From Candidatus Tepidifontimicrobium thermophilum (GTDB lineage: Bacteria > Sysuimicrobiota > Sysuimicrobiia > Sysuimicrobiales > Sysuimicrobiaceae): 64,000 nt of DNA. Positions 34,902 to 42,940 of the stretch are shown piece by piece. Made by a program: the position numbers and the translations under genes. The notes beneath the pieces were generated by a model. It saw only the letters and a program-made list of their open reading frames with translations. It was not told the origin of the DNA and did no database searches. The stretch lies in NCBI GenBank assembly GCA_031296405.1, contig JAVKKH010000003.1:1-64000 (forward strand), read 5' to 3'. Position 1 is the first letter of the stretch. Each line of letters starts with the position of its first letter.

Positions 34902-35903
34902 GTGCGTAGGACGGTCGTGGTGGGGTTAACGGTCCTGGCCCTCCTGGCGGCACTCCCGGCAGGAGCTCAGGCTCCCTTCTCGGGGAAGACCGTGACGATC
35001 CTCGTCGGGTACACACCTGGAGGTGGGTACGACCGCATGGCGCGCATCGTGGCGCGGCACCTGGGGCGGCACCTCCCGGGCAACCCCACGGTGGTGGTGC
35101 AGAACATGCCCGGAGCTAACAGCATCGTAGCCGCCAACCACCTGTACAACGTGGCCCGGGCGGACGGGTTCATGATCGGGCTGTTCAACCGCAACCTCAT
35201 CCTGGGCCAGCTGGTGGGGGTGGAGGGGATGCGGTTGGACATGCGGCGGTTCCAGTGGATCGGCAGCCCCGCGGAGGAGACGGACGTGTTCGCCATCCGG
35301 GCGGACCTGCCGTACCGGCACGTGCTGGACTTGCGGCGGGCGGACCCTCCCCTGGCCATCGGCGCCACGGGACCTGGGGCGAACACCTATGATTTCCCGC
35401 TGGTCCTGAAGGCTTTCCTCAAACTGAACCTGCGGATCATCAGCGGCTATCCCGGCAGCGCGGACATTATGTTGGCCATCGAGCGCAAGGAGGTGGACGG
35501 CCGGGCCGGGTCGTGGTCGTCCCTGAAGCCCTTCGTGCAGCGGGGGCTGATCAAGCCCATGGTCCGCACGCCCTCGGCCAACCCGGAGCTGCGGGGGATC
35601 CCTGTGGACCAGGACCTGGTGACGGAAGCGGTGGCCAAGGGGGTCCTGAAGCTGCGGGCCGTCCCCAACAAGCTGGGCCGGCCCTTCGTGGCGGGTCCTG
35701 CGGCTCCCGCAGAGCTGGTCCGGGCCTACCGGGAGGCCCTCCGGAAGCTCACCCAGGACCGGGAGTTCGTGGCGGAGGCGGAGCGGGCCGGGGTGGAGGT
35801 GAGCTTCACCTCCGCTGAGGAGATCCAGAAGATGTTCGACGAGGTATTCGCCACGCCGCCCGGGATCGTCCGGGTGTTCAAGGAGTTCTTCCGGTTCGAG
35901 TAG
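34902..35903 (+). CDS. TctC-type (tripartite tricarboxylate) substrate-binding protein, copy 1
   Basis: 333 residues with a signal peptide ending at AGAQ (about residue 23). It has the TctC pattern GKTVTILVGYTPGGGYD, VVVQNMPGA and a conserved AxYPGS-like ligand segment SGYPGSADIMLAIERKE. The family binds di- and tricarboxylates and also aromatic acids such as terephthalate (TphC). GTG at 34902 follows GAGGGGGAGGGA. A close paralogue follows after 30 nt, then the TctA and TctB membrane genes, so the complete transporter is here. Confidence 0.9.
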   Translation: MRRTVVVGLTVLALLAALPAGAQAPFSGKTVTILVGYTPGGGYDRMARIVARHLGRHLPGNPTVVVQNMPGANSIVAANHLYNVARADGFMIGLFNRNLILGQLVGVEGMRLDMRRFQWIGSPAEETDVFAIRADLPYRHVLDLRRADPPLAIGATGPGANTYDFPLVLKAFLKLNLRIISGYPGSADIMLAIERKEVDGRAGSWSSLKPFVQRGLIKPMVRTPSANPELRGIPVDQDLVTEAVAKGVLKLRAVPNKLGRPFVAGPAAPAELVRAYREALRKLTQDREFVAEAERAGVEVSFTSAEEIQKMFDEVFATPPGIVRVFKEFFRFE

Positions 35904-35933
35904 AAGACGGGGCGCTGGAAGGGGGGAATGCGT

Positions 35934-36953
35934 ATGGCGCGGGGTGTTAAGCTCCTCGCAACCCTCCTGGGCCTGGCGGTAGCGGGATCCGCGATATCCG
36001 GAGTGGCGCTGGGCCAGGTTTCCTTCGCGGGCAAGACCGTCACCGTCGTGGTGGGCAACCCCCCGGGCGGGGGGTACGACCGGCTGGGCCGGGTGGTGGC
36101 GCGCCACCTGGGCCGGTTCCTGCCGGGCAACCCCACGGTGGTGGTCCAGAACATGCCGGGGGCTGCCGGAGTGGTGGCGGCCAACCACCTGTACCATGTG
36201 GCCCGGCCCGACGGCCTCACCCTCGGGCTGTTCAACCAGAACATGGTGTTCGGCCAGCTGCTGGGCGTGGAAGGACTCCGGGCGGACATGCGCAAGTGGC
36301 AGTGGGTGGGCAGCGTCACCCGGGAGACGGACGTGTTCACCATCCGGGCTGACCTGCCTTACCGGAATGTCCAGGAGCTCCGGCGGGCAGACCCGCCCCT
36401 GGCCATCGGCGCCACCGCCCCGGGGTCAGGTTCCTACGACTTTCCTCTGGTTCTCAAGGCTTTCCTCAAGCTCAACGTGCGCATCGTGAGCGGCTACCCC
36501 GGGCGGTCGGACATCATGCTGGCCATCGAGCGCAAGGAGCTGGACGGGGTCGCCGGTTCGTGGTCGTCCATGAAGCCCTTCGCGCAGCGCGGTCTGGTGC
36601 GGGTCCTGGTGAAGACGCCTTCTGAGAACCCGGAGCTGCGGGACGTCCCGTCGGACGTGGACCTGGTGACGGAACCCACCCACAAGGCCGTGCTGCAGCT
36701 GCACGCAGTACCCAACCGCATCGGCCGTCCCTTCGTGCTGCCCCCCGCGGTACCCGCGGACGTGGTGCGGGCCTACCGGGAGGCCTTCCGGCGCCTGGCG
36801 GAGGACCCTACTTTCCGGACGGAGGCGGAGCGGCTGGGGTTCGAGGTGGTGTACACCTCTGGGGAGCAGTGCCTGCGCATCGTGGAGGAGGTCCTGAACA
36901 GCCCGCCGGGAGTGGTGCGAATCTTCAAGTCCTTCTTCCGGTTCGGGGAGTAG
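35934..36953 (+). CDS. TctC-type substrate-binding protein, copy 2
   Basis: 339 residues, signal peptide with a hydrophobic core up to about residue 25 (AISGVALGQ). It has the same pattern as the preceding gene product (GKTVTVVVGNPPGGGYD, VVVQNMPGAAG, SGYPGRSDIMLAIERKE) and is clearly a tandem duplicate that has diverged. I chose ATG 35934 because the AAGGGGGG site lies seven nt upstream; ATG 35928 is nearly in the ribosome site. Two binding proteins feeding one TctAB channel would widen the substrate range. Confidence 0.9.
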   Translation: MARGVKLLATLLGLAVAGSAISGVALGQVSFAGKTVTVVVGNPPGGGYDRLGRVVARHLGRFLPGNPTVVVQNMPGAAGVVAANHLYHVARPDGLTLGLFNQNMVFGQLLGVEGLRADMRKWQWVGSVTRETDVFTIRADLPYRNVQELRRADPPLAIGATAPGSGSYDFPLVLKAFLKLNVRIVSGYPGRSDIMLAIERKELDGVAGSWSSMKPFAQRGLVRVLVKTPSENPELRDVPSDVDLVTEPTHKAVLQLHAVPNRIGRPFVLPPAVPADVVRAYREAFRRLAEDPTFRTEAERLGFEVVYTSGEQCLRIVEEVLNSPPGVVRIFKSFFRFGE

Positions 36954-36990
36954 CAGATCGAGGGATGGCGTAGCAGATCGAGGGAGGGGT
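36951..36990 (+). repeat. Tandem duplication of a 20-bp unit across the tctC-tctA gap
   Basis: TAGCAGATCGAGGGA occurs at 36951-36965 and again at 36971-36985, a 20-bp period with the last five bases diverged. The first copy begins with the stop codon of the second TctC gene. Each copy holds a GAGGGA or GAGGGAGGGG purine run; the second lies 17 nt before the TctA start. It looks like a slippage duplication. Confidence 0.8.
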
Positions 36991-37001
36991 GACGATCCCG
37001 G

Positions 37002-38528
37002 ATGGTTGAAGCCCTACTGGATGGCCTTCTTCGGGTCCTCCAGCCCAACGCGCTCGTGTACATGCTCTTCGGAGTCTTCATCGGCTTCTGGGTAGGGATC
37101 CTTCCCGGGCTGGGCGGTACGGTGACACTGGCCCTCATGCTGCCGTTCGTGTACGGCATGGAACCCGTGCAGGCCTTCGCGTTCCTGCTGGGCATGCACT
37201 CCGTGGTGGCCACCACGGGGGACCTCACCAGCATCCTGTTCGGCATTCCGGGCGAGGGCCTCAGTGCCGCACTGGTGCTGGACGGCTACGCCATGACGAA
37301 GAAGGGAGAGGCGGGAAGAGCTTTGGGCGCCAACCTGATGAGTTCCCTGGTGGGCGCCCTAGTGGGTGCAGCGGCCCTGGCGGCTGCCATCCCCGTGGTG
37401 CGGCCCCTCGTGCTGAGCTTCGGGGCGCCCGAGCTGTTCATGCTAGCGGTCATGGGCATCGCCTTCATCGCGTCCCTCAGTGGCCGGGGTGCCCGGGGTC
37501 TTGCGCGGGGAGCCGCGGCGGGGGCGCTGGGCCTGCTGGTGAGCTCTGTGGGCCAGGACCCTCAGGCGGGGATCCTGCGCTACACCTTCGGACAGCTGTA
37601 CCTGTGGGGCGGTATCGATATCGTCCCCGCGGTGGTGGGGCTGTTCGCGCTGCCCGAGATCCTGGACCTGATGGTGCGCCGGACGTCCATCGCGGCCACC
37701 GCCCCTACGGAGAAGCTCACCGGAGTGTGGGAGGGCGTGAAGGACTGCTTCCGCCACTTCGGGCTCACCCTGCGCTGCAGCCTGATCGGCGCCTTCATCG
37801 GGATCATGCCGGGCCTGGGCGGCGGGGTGGCCCAGTGGATGAGCTACGGACACGCGGTGCAGAGCGCCAAGACCGCAGAAGAGCGGGCGCGGTTCGGGAA
37901 GGGGGATGTGCGCGGGGTCCTGGGACCCGGGGCGGCCAACAACTCCAAGGAGGGAGGATCCCTGATCCCCACGGTCGCCTTCGGCGTTCCCGGGAGCTCC
38001 GCCATGGCCGTGTTGCTGGGCGGGTTCTTCCTCACGGGACTGGTGCCGGGTCCGGATATGCTGACCCGCCACCTGTCCGTTACCTACTCCATGGTGTGGA
38101 CGCTGGTGCTGGCCAACGTGGTCACTGTAGCCCTGTGCTTTCCCCTGCTTCCTTATTTGGCCCGGCTGACCGCGATCCGGGCCACGCGCCTGGTTCCGTT
38201 CCTGATGCTGCTGGTGTTCCTGGGCGCGTACACCGCCAACAACAGCTGGGGCGACATCCTGGTGGCGGTGACGTTTGGGATCCTCGGCTACGCCATGGTG
38301 CGCTTCGGCTGGCCCCGGGCACCACTCGTGCTGGGCTTGGTCCTGGGCGACGTGGCGGAGCGCTACCTGTGGATCTCTGTGGCCCGCTACGGGTGGGACT
38401 GGCTGGGTCGCCCGGGCGTGGTGGTCTTCCTCGTGTTGACGTTGGCGGTCCTGCTGGTGCCCTTCTTCCAGGAGTGGAGGGAGCGCCGGGCCGGGTACGT
38501 GCTGGGGGGGGCGGCGCATGCGGACTGA
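37002..38528 (+). CDS. tctA: TctA-family large membrane subunit of a tripartite tricarboxylate transporter
   Basis: 508 residues, about 11-12 helices. Family marks are GILPGLGGTVTLALMLP, VVATTGDLTSILFGIPGEG, the second-half counterpart IGIMPGLGGGVAQWMSYG, and NNSKEGGSLIPTVAFGVPGS. It forms the channel of the transporter, driven by the sodium or proton gradient. ATG at 37002 follows GAGGGAGGGG. It overlaps the TctB gene by 11 bp. Confidence 0.93.
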   Translation: MVEALLDGLLRVLQPNALVYMLFGVFIGFWVGILPGLGGTVTLALMLPFVYGMEPVQAFAFLLGMHSVVATTGDLTSILFGIPGEGLSAALVLDGYAMTKKGEAGRALGANLMSSLVGALVGAAALAAAIPVVRPLVLSFGAPELFMLAVMGIAFIASLSGRGARGLARGAAAGALGLLVSSVGQDPQAGILRYTFGQLYLWGGIDIVPAVVGLFALPEILDLMVRRTSIAATAPTEKLTGVWEGVKDCFRHFGLTLRCSLIGAFIGIMPGLGGGVAQWMSYGHAVQSAKTAEERARFGKGDVRGVLGPGAANNSKEGGSLIPTVAFGVPGSSAMAVLLGGFFLTGLVPGPDMLTRHLSVTYSMVWTLVLANVVTVALCFPLLPYLARLTAIRATRLVPFLMLLVFLGAYTANNSWGDILVAVTFGILGYAMVRFGWPRAPLVLGLVLGDVAERYLWISVARYGWDWLGRPGVVVFLVLTLAVLLVPFFQEWRERRAGYVLGGAAHAD

Positions 38529-39012
38529 CAGGCTGCAGCGGCAGATCCAGGAGGCGGTGTTTGCGGCCATCTTCCTGGTGGTGGGTCTGGGGGCCATGGC
38601 GCAGACTTCCCCGTGGCCGGTCAAGGCGGCCCTGTACCCGCGGGTCATGGCCGGGGTGCTGGTGCTGGCGTGCATGGCGTGCGCCGTGCTGGCGGCCCTC
38701 GGAAAGGGGGAGCGGCCCGGAAGCCGCGTGGACCTGGAGTTCTCCGACGACCTCCCTCCAGACCTGGTGCGCCGTCGGACCCTGGAAGCCTGCGGGTGGA
38801 TCGGCGGGTTTCTGGCCACGGGCTGGCTTGTGGGCCTGCTGCCCGCCATGGCCCTCCTGGTGCTGGCGTACCTGCGGTGGGTCGGCCGGGAGACGTGGCG
38901 GTTCTCCCTGGTAGCCACCCTTGTGACGTGGGTCGCGCTGGAAGGGTTCATGGTGCGGCTCCTGCACCTGCCGATCCCCACCGGGGTCCTCGCCTCCCTG
39001 ATCGGTCGATGA
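38518..39012 (+). CDS. tctB: TctB-family small membrane subunit
   Basis: 164 residues with four predicted helices, two N-terminal (AVFAAIFLVVGLGAM and YPRVMAGVLVLACMA) and two C-terminal, and a charged loop between. This is the poorly conserved small subunit of the TctABC system. It starts at 38518 inside the TctA gene and overlaps the next bicupin gene by ATGA. The call rests on topology, PxW-xxA-LYPR pattern and position next to tctA. Confidence 0.87.
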   Translation: MRTDRLQRQIQEAVFAAIFLVVGLGAMAQTSPWPVKAALYPRVMAGVLVLACMACAVLAALGKGERPGSRVDLEFSDDLPPDLVRRRTLEACGWIGGFLATGWLVGLLPAMALLVLAYLRWVGRETWRFSLVATLVTWVALEGFMVRLLHLPIPTGVLASLIGR

Positions 39013-40241
39013 AGACGTCCACCTGGCAAGAGCCGGTCGGCGACCGGCGGGCGGGCTACGGCCGGTGGAAGCGGCCGCCCTCGGTGTACGACCGTTTCAT
39101 GGAGTCCGAGGGGATTCCCGTCTACCGCGGGATCGGGGTCCGCCGCGTCCAGGACCTGCAGCTAGGGCCCTGGAGGCGGCTCGGAGGGCGGGGGGCGTAC
39201 GTCCAGCTGTACGGCACCGAGGGGATCTGGGGGATGTACCTGGTGGAGATCCCGCCTTCCGGAGCCCTGGAGGTGGAGCGGCACCTGTACGAGGAAGTGG
39301 TGTACGTGGTGGAGGGCCGAGGCGCCACGGAGGTGTGGGTGCGGGAAGGGGGGCGGCGGGAGGTGTTCGAGTGGCAGCCCGGCTCCTTGTTCACCGTGCC
39401 CCTCAACACGTATCACCGCTTCTTGAACGGCCTGTCCAGCGGTCCGGCGTTGCTCCTGGTGGGGACCACGGCCCCCGCGGTGATGAACCTCTTCGGGAGC
39501 ACCGACTTCGTGTTCAACTGTCCCTACGTGTTCCGCGACCGGTACGACGAGGAGTCCGAGGACTACTTCCGTCCCAAGCTGGAGGAGGTGGAGCCGGACC
39601 CCTACCGGGGGCTGGCTATGGTGCGGACCAACTTCGTGCCGGACGTGCGGACCCTGGAGTTGCCCCTGGACAACCGGCGCTCGCCTGGCTCCCGTCGGTT
39701 GGAGCCCCACCTGGACCGGAACGTGTTCTATCTGTGGGTGGGTCAGCACGAGAGCGGCCGCTACTCTAAGGCGCACGCCCACGAGTCCGCGGCGGTGCTC
39801 ATCTGCGTGCAGGGGAAGGGCTACACCTACGCCTGGCCCAGGGCGGTGGGGACACGCCCGTGGGAGACCGGACAGGCGCACCGGGTCGTCCGGCAGGACT
39901 ACGAGCCGGTGGGCCTGGTGAGTGCCGCGCCCATGGGCGGGGAGTGGTTCCACCAGCACTTCAGCGTCGGGAGGGAACCCCTGCGGCTGATGGCGTGGTT
40001 CGGCCCGTTTGGGCGCGGCACGGGCCGGGAGCCGGGGCGGCCCGGGGAAGAGGTCCTGGACAAGAACGCCCTGGACCTCGCGGAAGGTGGTTCCGCCATC
40101 CCCTACTGGGACGAGGATCCGCACATCCGCCGGGAGTACGAGGAGACGCTGCAGAGAGAGGGGGTGTCGTTCCGGATGGAGGAGCGTTTCTACCGGCGGC
40201 CGGAGGAAGCTTGGGGCGCGGGGGCGGGGGAGCCGCGTTGA
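39009..40241 (+). CDS. Bicupin protein (copy 3)
   Basis: 410 residues. The first cupin shows ERHLYEEVVYVVEGRGATEVW and NTYHRFLNG; the second shows KAHAHESAAVLICVQGKGY and WFHQHFS. It is a paralogue of the bicupin at 33613, with the same weak first metal site and strong second one. ATG at 39009 overlaps the TctB stop (ATGA) and its end overlaps the next ATPase gene by TTGA. That tight coupling between transporter genes suggests a role close to substrate entry, perhaps the first ring attack. No EutA-like gene is beside this copy. Confidence 0.78.
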   Translation: MKTSTWQEPVGDRRAGYGRWKRPPSVYDRFMESEGIPVYRGIGVRRVQDLQLGPWRRLGGRGAYVQLYGTEGIWGMYLVEIPPSGALEVERHLYEEVVYVVEGRGATEVWVREGGRREVFEWQPGSLFTVPLNTYHRFLNGLSSGPALLLVGTTAPAVMNLFGSTDFVFNCPYVFRDRYDEESEDYFRPKLEEVEPDPYRGLAMVRTNFVPDVRTLELPLDNRRSPGSRRLEPHLDRNVFYLWVGQHESGRYSKAHAHESAAVLICVQGKGYTYAWPRAVGTRPWETGQAHRVVRQDYEPVGLVSAAPMGGEWFHQHFSVGREPLRLMAWFGPFGRGTGREPGRPGEEVLDKNALDLAEGGSAIPYWDEDPHIRREYEETLQREGVSFRMEERFYRRPEEAWGAGAGEPR

Positions 40242-41053
40242 GCCTGCGGGTCGAGCACCTCTCGCTGCGGTACGCCACGGGCGTCGAAGTCCTGCAGGAC
40301 GTCAGCCTCGAAGTGGCGCCGGGCGAGTTCGTGTCCGTGGTGGGCCCCAGTGGCTGCGGGAAGTCTACGCTGCTGAACGTGGTGGCGGGGCTGGCGGACC
40401 GGAGGGCGGATGTGGAGCGGTCGGGCCGCGTCACGTGGAACGGCCGCGAGATCCACACCGCTTCGGACTGGGTGGGCGAGCTGGGCTATGTGTTCCAGCG
40501 GGACACGTTGCTGCCGTGGTTCACCCTGCACCAGAACGTGGAGCTGGGGCTGCGCATCCGGGGTGTCCCCCGGGAACAGCGGGAGCAGCGGGTGCGGGAG
40601 CTGGTGCGGCTGGTGGGGCTGGAGGGCTTCGAGCACGTCTTCCCCCACCAGCTCTCGGGAGGGATGCGCCAGCGGGCGCAGCTGCTGCGGACCCTGGCGT
40701 ACGAACCGAAGGTCATCCTGATGGACGAGCCGTTCGGGGCCCTGGACGCCCACACGCGGTTGGGCCTCCAGCGGGAGGTCACGGAGATGTGGGCGCAGCT
40801 GCGCAACACCGTCCTGTTCGTGACCCACGACCTGACGGAGGCCATCGTGATGGCCCAGAGGGTCGTGCTGATGTCCCACCGGCCTGGCCGCGTGGTGCAG
40901 GTGTACGAGGTCCCCTTCGGCTACCCCCGAGACCCCATCGAGCTGCAGGGTCGCCGGGAGTTCGCGCTGCTGCACGCGGAGATCTGGCAGGGCCTGGCCC
41001 AGGAGTTCCGGGCCCAGGACGCGGAACGGGAGGCGGAGCGGCTGGGGGTATAA
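40238..41053 (+). CDS. ABC transporter ATPase, NrtD/SsuB/TauB type
   Basis: 271 residues with Walker A GPSGCGKST, Q-loop in VFQRDTLLPW, signature LSGGMRQR, Walker B VILMDEP and switch His in FVTHDLTEA. TTG at 40238 overlaps the bicupin stop codon (TTGA). The next gene starts immediately after its TAA. With 41054 and 41902 it makes a complete transporter, and it could also serve the ATPase-less set at 9872-11757, which is its paralogue. Confidence 0.91.
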   Translation: MSLRVEHLSLRYATGVEVLQDVSLEVAPGEFVSVVGPSGCGKSTLLNVVAGLADRRADVERSGRVTWNGREIHTASDWVGELGYVFQRDTLLPWFTLHQNVELGLRIRGVPREQREQRVRELVRLVGLEGFEHVFPHQLSGGMRQRAQLLRTLAYEPKVILMDEPFGALDAHTRLGLQREVTEMWAQLRNTVLFVTHDLTEAIVMAQRVVLMSHRPGRVVQVYEVPFGYPRDPIELQGRREFALLHAEIWQGLAQEFRAQDAEREAERLGV

Positions 41054-41887
41054 GTGGCCGCGGTCGAGCTGAAGCGGGTGGCGCTGGGCAAAGTCCGCTG
41101 GGCGCGGCGGGCCGCGGTGGGTCAGACCAACGTGGGCCTGCGCCTGCTCGCTGTGGGGCTGTCCGTGGCGGTTTGGGAAGCGGGTACCGGTGGGCTGGGC
41201 TGGCGCCCGCTGCCGCCGGCGCTGCTCCCGAGCCCCGGCGAGACCTGGCAGAGCCTGGTGGGCTACGCCCGCTCCGGGCTGCTGGCCCTGGACGTGAGCC
41301 GGACCCTGACCCAGGCATTTCTCGGCCTGGCCCTTGGAATGGCAACCGGGACCGCCCTGGGAGTGGCCCTCGCGTACGCGCGCCGTCTGGGTGACGCCCT
41401 GGAGCCCCTGCTGGCCGCGCTCAACTCCCTTCCCCGGGTGGCAGTGGCACCCCTGCTCATCATCTGGTTCGGCCTGGGGATTACCTCCAAGGTGCTGCTG
41501 GCTTTCTTCACGGTGGTGTTCGTGATCTTCATGAACACCTACTCGGGGGTTCGCAGCGTGGACCCGGATCTGGTGCGGGCGGTGCAGGTGATGGGAGGAG
41601 GGAGCCGCCACGTGGCGCGGTGGGTGGTGCTGCCGTGGGTGGCCAGCTGGGTGTTCGCGGCCCTGCGGACCAGCATCAGCCTGGCCCTGGCCGCCACGGT
41701 GACGGGCGAGTTCGTGGGCTCCACGCACGGGCTGGGCTACCGGATGGTGTTGGCGACGGGGGTGCTGGACACGCCCCGGGTGTTCGCCATCCTGCTGGTG
41801 CTGATGACCGTGGGCTACGCGGTGGTGGAAGGCGCCCGGCGGGTGGAAGCCTACCTGCTGCGGTGGCGGCCCGAGCTCACCATGTGA
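41054..41887 (+). CDS. ABC transporter permease, SsuC/TauC type
   Basis: 277 residues, six helices, coupling loop VQVMGGGSRHVARWVVLPW. It is a close relative of the permease at 9872: both share the MGGG-R-VAR loop and the GVLDTPR stretch. GTG at 41054 follows the ATPase stop with no spacer. The N-terminal 25 residues are polar and cytoplasmic. Confidence 0.9.
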   Translation: MAAVELKRVALGKVRWARRAAVGQTNVGLRLLAVGLSVAVWEAGTGGLGWRPLPPALLPSPGETWQSLVGYARSGLLALDVSRTLTQAFLGLALGMATGTALGVALAYARRLGDALEPLLAALNSLPRVAVAPLLIIWFGLGITSKVLLAFFTVVFVIFMNTYSGVRSVDPDLVRAVQVMGGGSRHVARWVVLPWVASWVFAALRTSISLALAATVTGEFVGSTHGLGYRMVLATGVLDTPRVFAILLVLMTVGYAVVEGARRVEAYLLRWRPELTM

Positions 41888-41901
41888 GAGGGGGGATCGC
41901 G

Positions 41902-42927
41902 ATGCACGGCCGCGGGCTCGCTGTGTGGTTGCTGGCGGGAGTGCTGTCGGGGTTGCTGGCGAACTCAGGAGCGGCGCAGGTGCGGTACCGGCTGCAGATG
42001 GCGGGGGTTCTCTCGTACGAACAGAACCTCCCGGTGTTCGCGGCCCTGGCCCAGGGCTTTTACGACCAGGAGGGGGTGGAGGTAACCCGCCTGGTCTTCG
42101 GTTCCGGTGGGGCCATGCGCACCGCGGTGATGGCGAAGGAGTTCGACTTCGGGTACTTCGCCTTCGTGCACGTCCCCCTGGCGCGGCTGGGAGGCTCGCC
42201 CTGGAAGGCGGTCCTGGCGCTGCACGACCGGGAGATCTTCAGCCTGGTGGTGCGCAACGAGCTCAAGGGGCAGGTGAAGCGGGTGGAGGACCTGCGTGGC
42301 AGGACCGTGGGCTTCTCGCTCCCCGGCGCGGGCTCGTGGATGGCGGCCAACGTGTTCCTCCGCAAGGCCGGGCTGGACCCTGAGCGGGACGTGCGGTTCC
42401 TCCCCCTGGGCGGAGACCCCGGGGTCATCTACAGCGCCATCCGGACGGGGCGGGTGGACGCCTTCTCCTCCTGGGAGCCCACAACCACCCGGGTTCTGCT
42501 GGAGGGGCTCGCGTACGCCATCGTGCGGGCGTGGTCGGATCGCGACCACCGGGAGTGGTACGGGTCTGACCGGTCCCTTTCGTTGATGCTGGTGACCCGG
42601 GAGGACGTGATCCAGCGCGACCCGGATCTTGTGGGCCGCGTCGTCCGCGCCACGCGGAAGGGGCTGGAGTACGTGCGGTCCACGTCCCCGGAGCGGCTCG
42701 CCACCGAACTCATGGACCACCCGCGCACCCGGGAGTACTTCACGGGCCTGCAGCGGCCGTTCGTGGTGGAGATGTTCCGAAAGATCCGCGGTGGCTTCGG
42801 CACGGGCTGCCTGAGCCGGAGGGGCTTTGAGGCGCAGATGCGTCTGGCGGTGCAGTACCAGGTGGTGCGTCAGCCCATCACCTTCGAGGAGTTCGCGGAC
42901 ACCCGCTGGGCTGGGGCGTGTCCGTAA
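41902..42927 (+). CDS. ABC transporter substrate-binding protein, NMT1/SsuA type
   Basis: 341 residues with a signal peptide ending near NSGAAQ (residue 26). It is a paralogue of the binding protein at 10729, sharing LDPERDVRFLPLG-DPGV, GTGCLSR and the C-terminal RWAG-CP. ATG at 41902 follows GAGGGGGGA. It completes the transporter begun at 40238 and lies directly before the third Rieske oxygenase, whose substrate it may deliver. Confidence 0.9.
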   Translation: MHGRGLAVWLLAGVLSGLLANSGAAQVRYRLQMAGVLSYEQNLPVFAALAQGFYDQEGVEVTRLVFGSGGAMRTAVMAKEFDFGYFAFVHVPLARLGGSPWKAVLALHDREIFSLVVRNELKGQVKRVEDLRGRTVGFSLPGAGSWMAANVFLRKAGLDPERDVRFLPLGGDPGVIYSAIRTGRVDAFSSWEPTTTRVLLEGLAYAIVRAWSDRDHREWYGSDRSLSLMLVTREDVIQRDPDLVGRVVRATRKGLEYVRSTSPERLATELMDHPRTREYFTGLQRPFVVEMFRKIRGGFGTGCLSRRGFEAQMRLAVQYQVVRQPITFEEFADTRWAGACP

Positions 42928-42940
42928 GGGAGGGGTGCGG

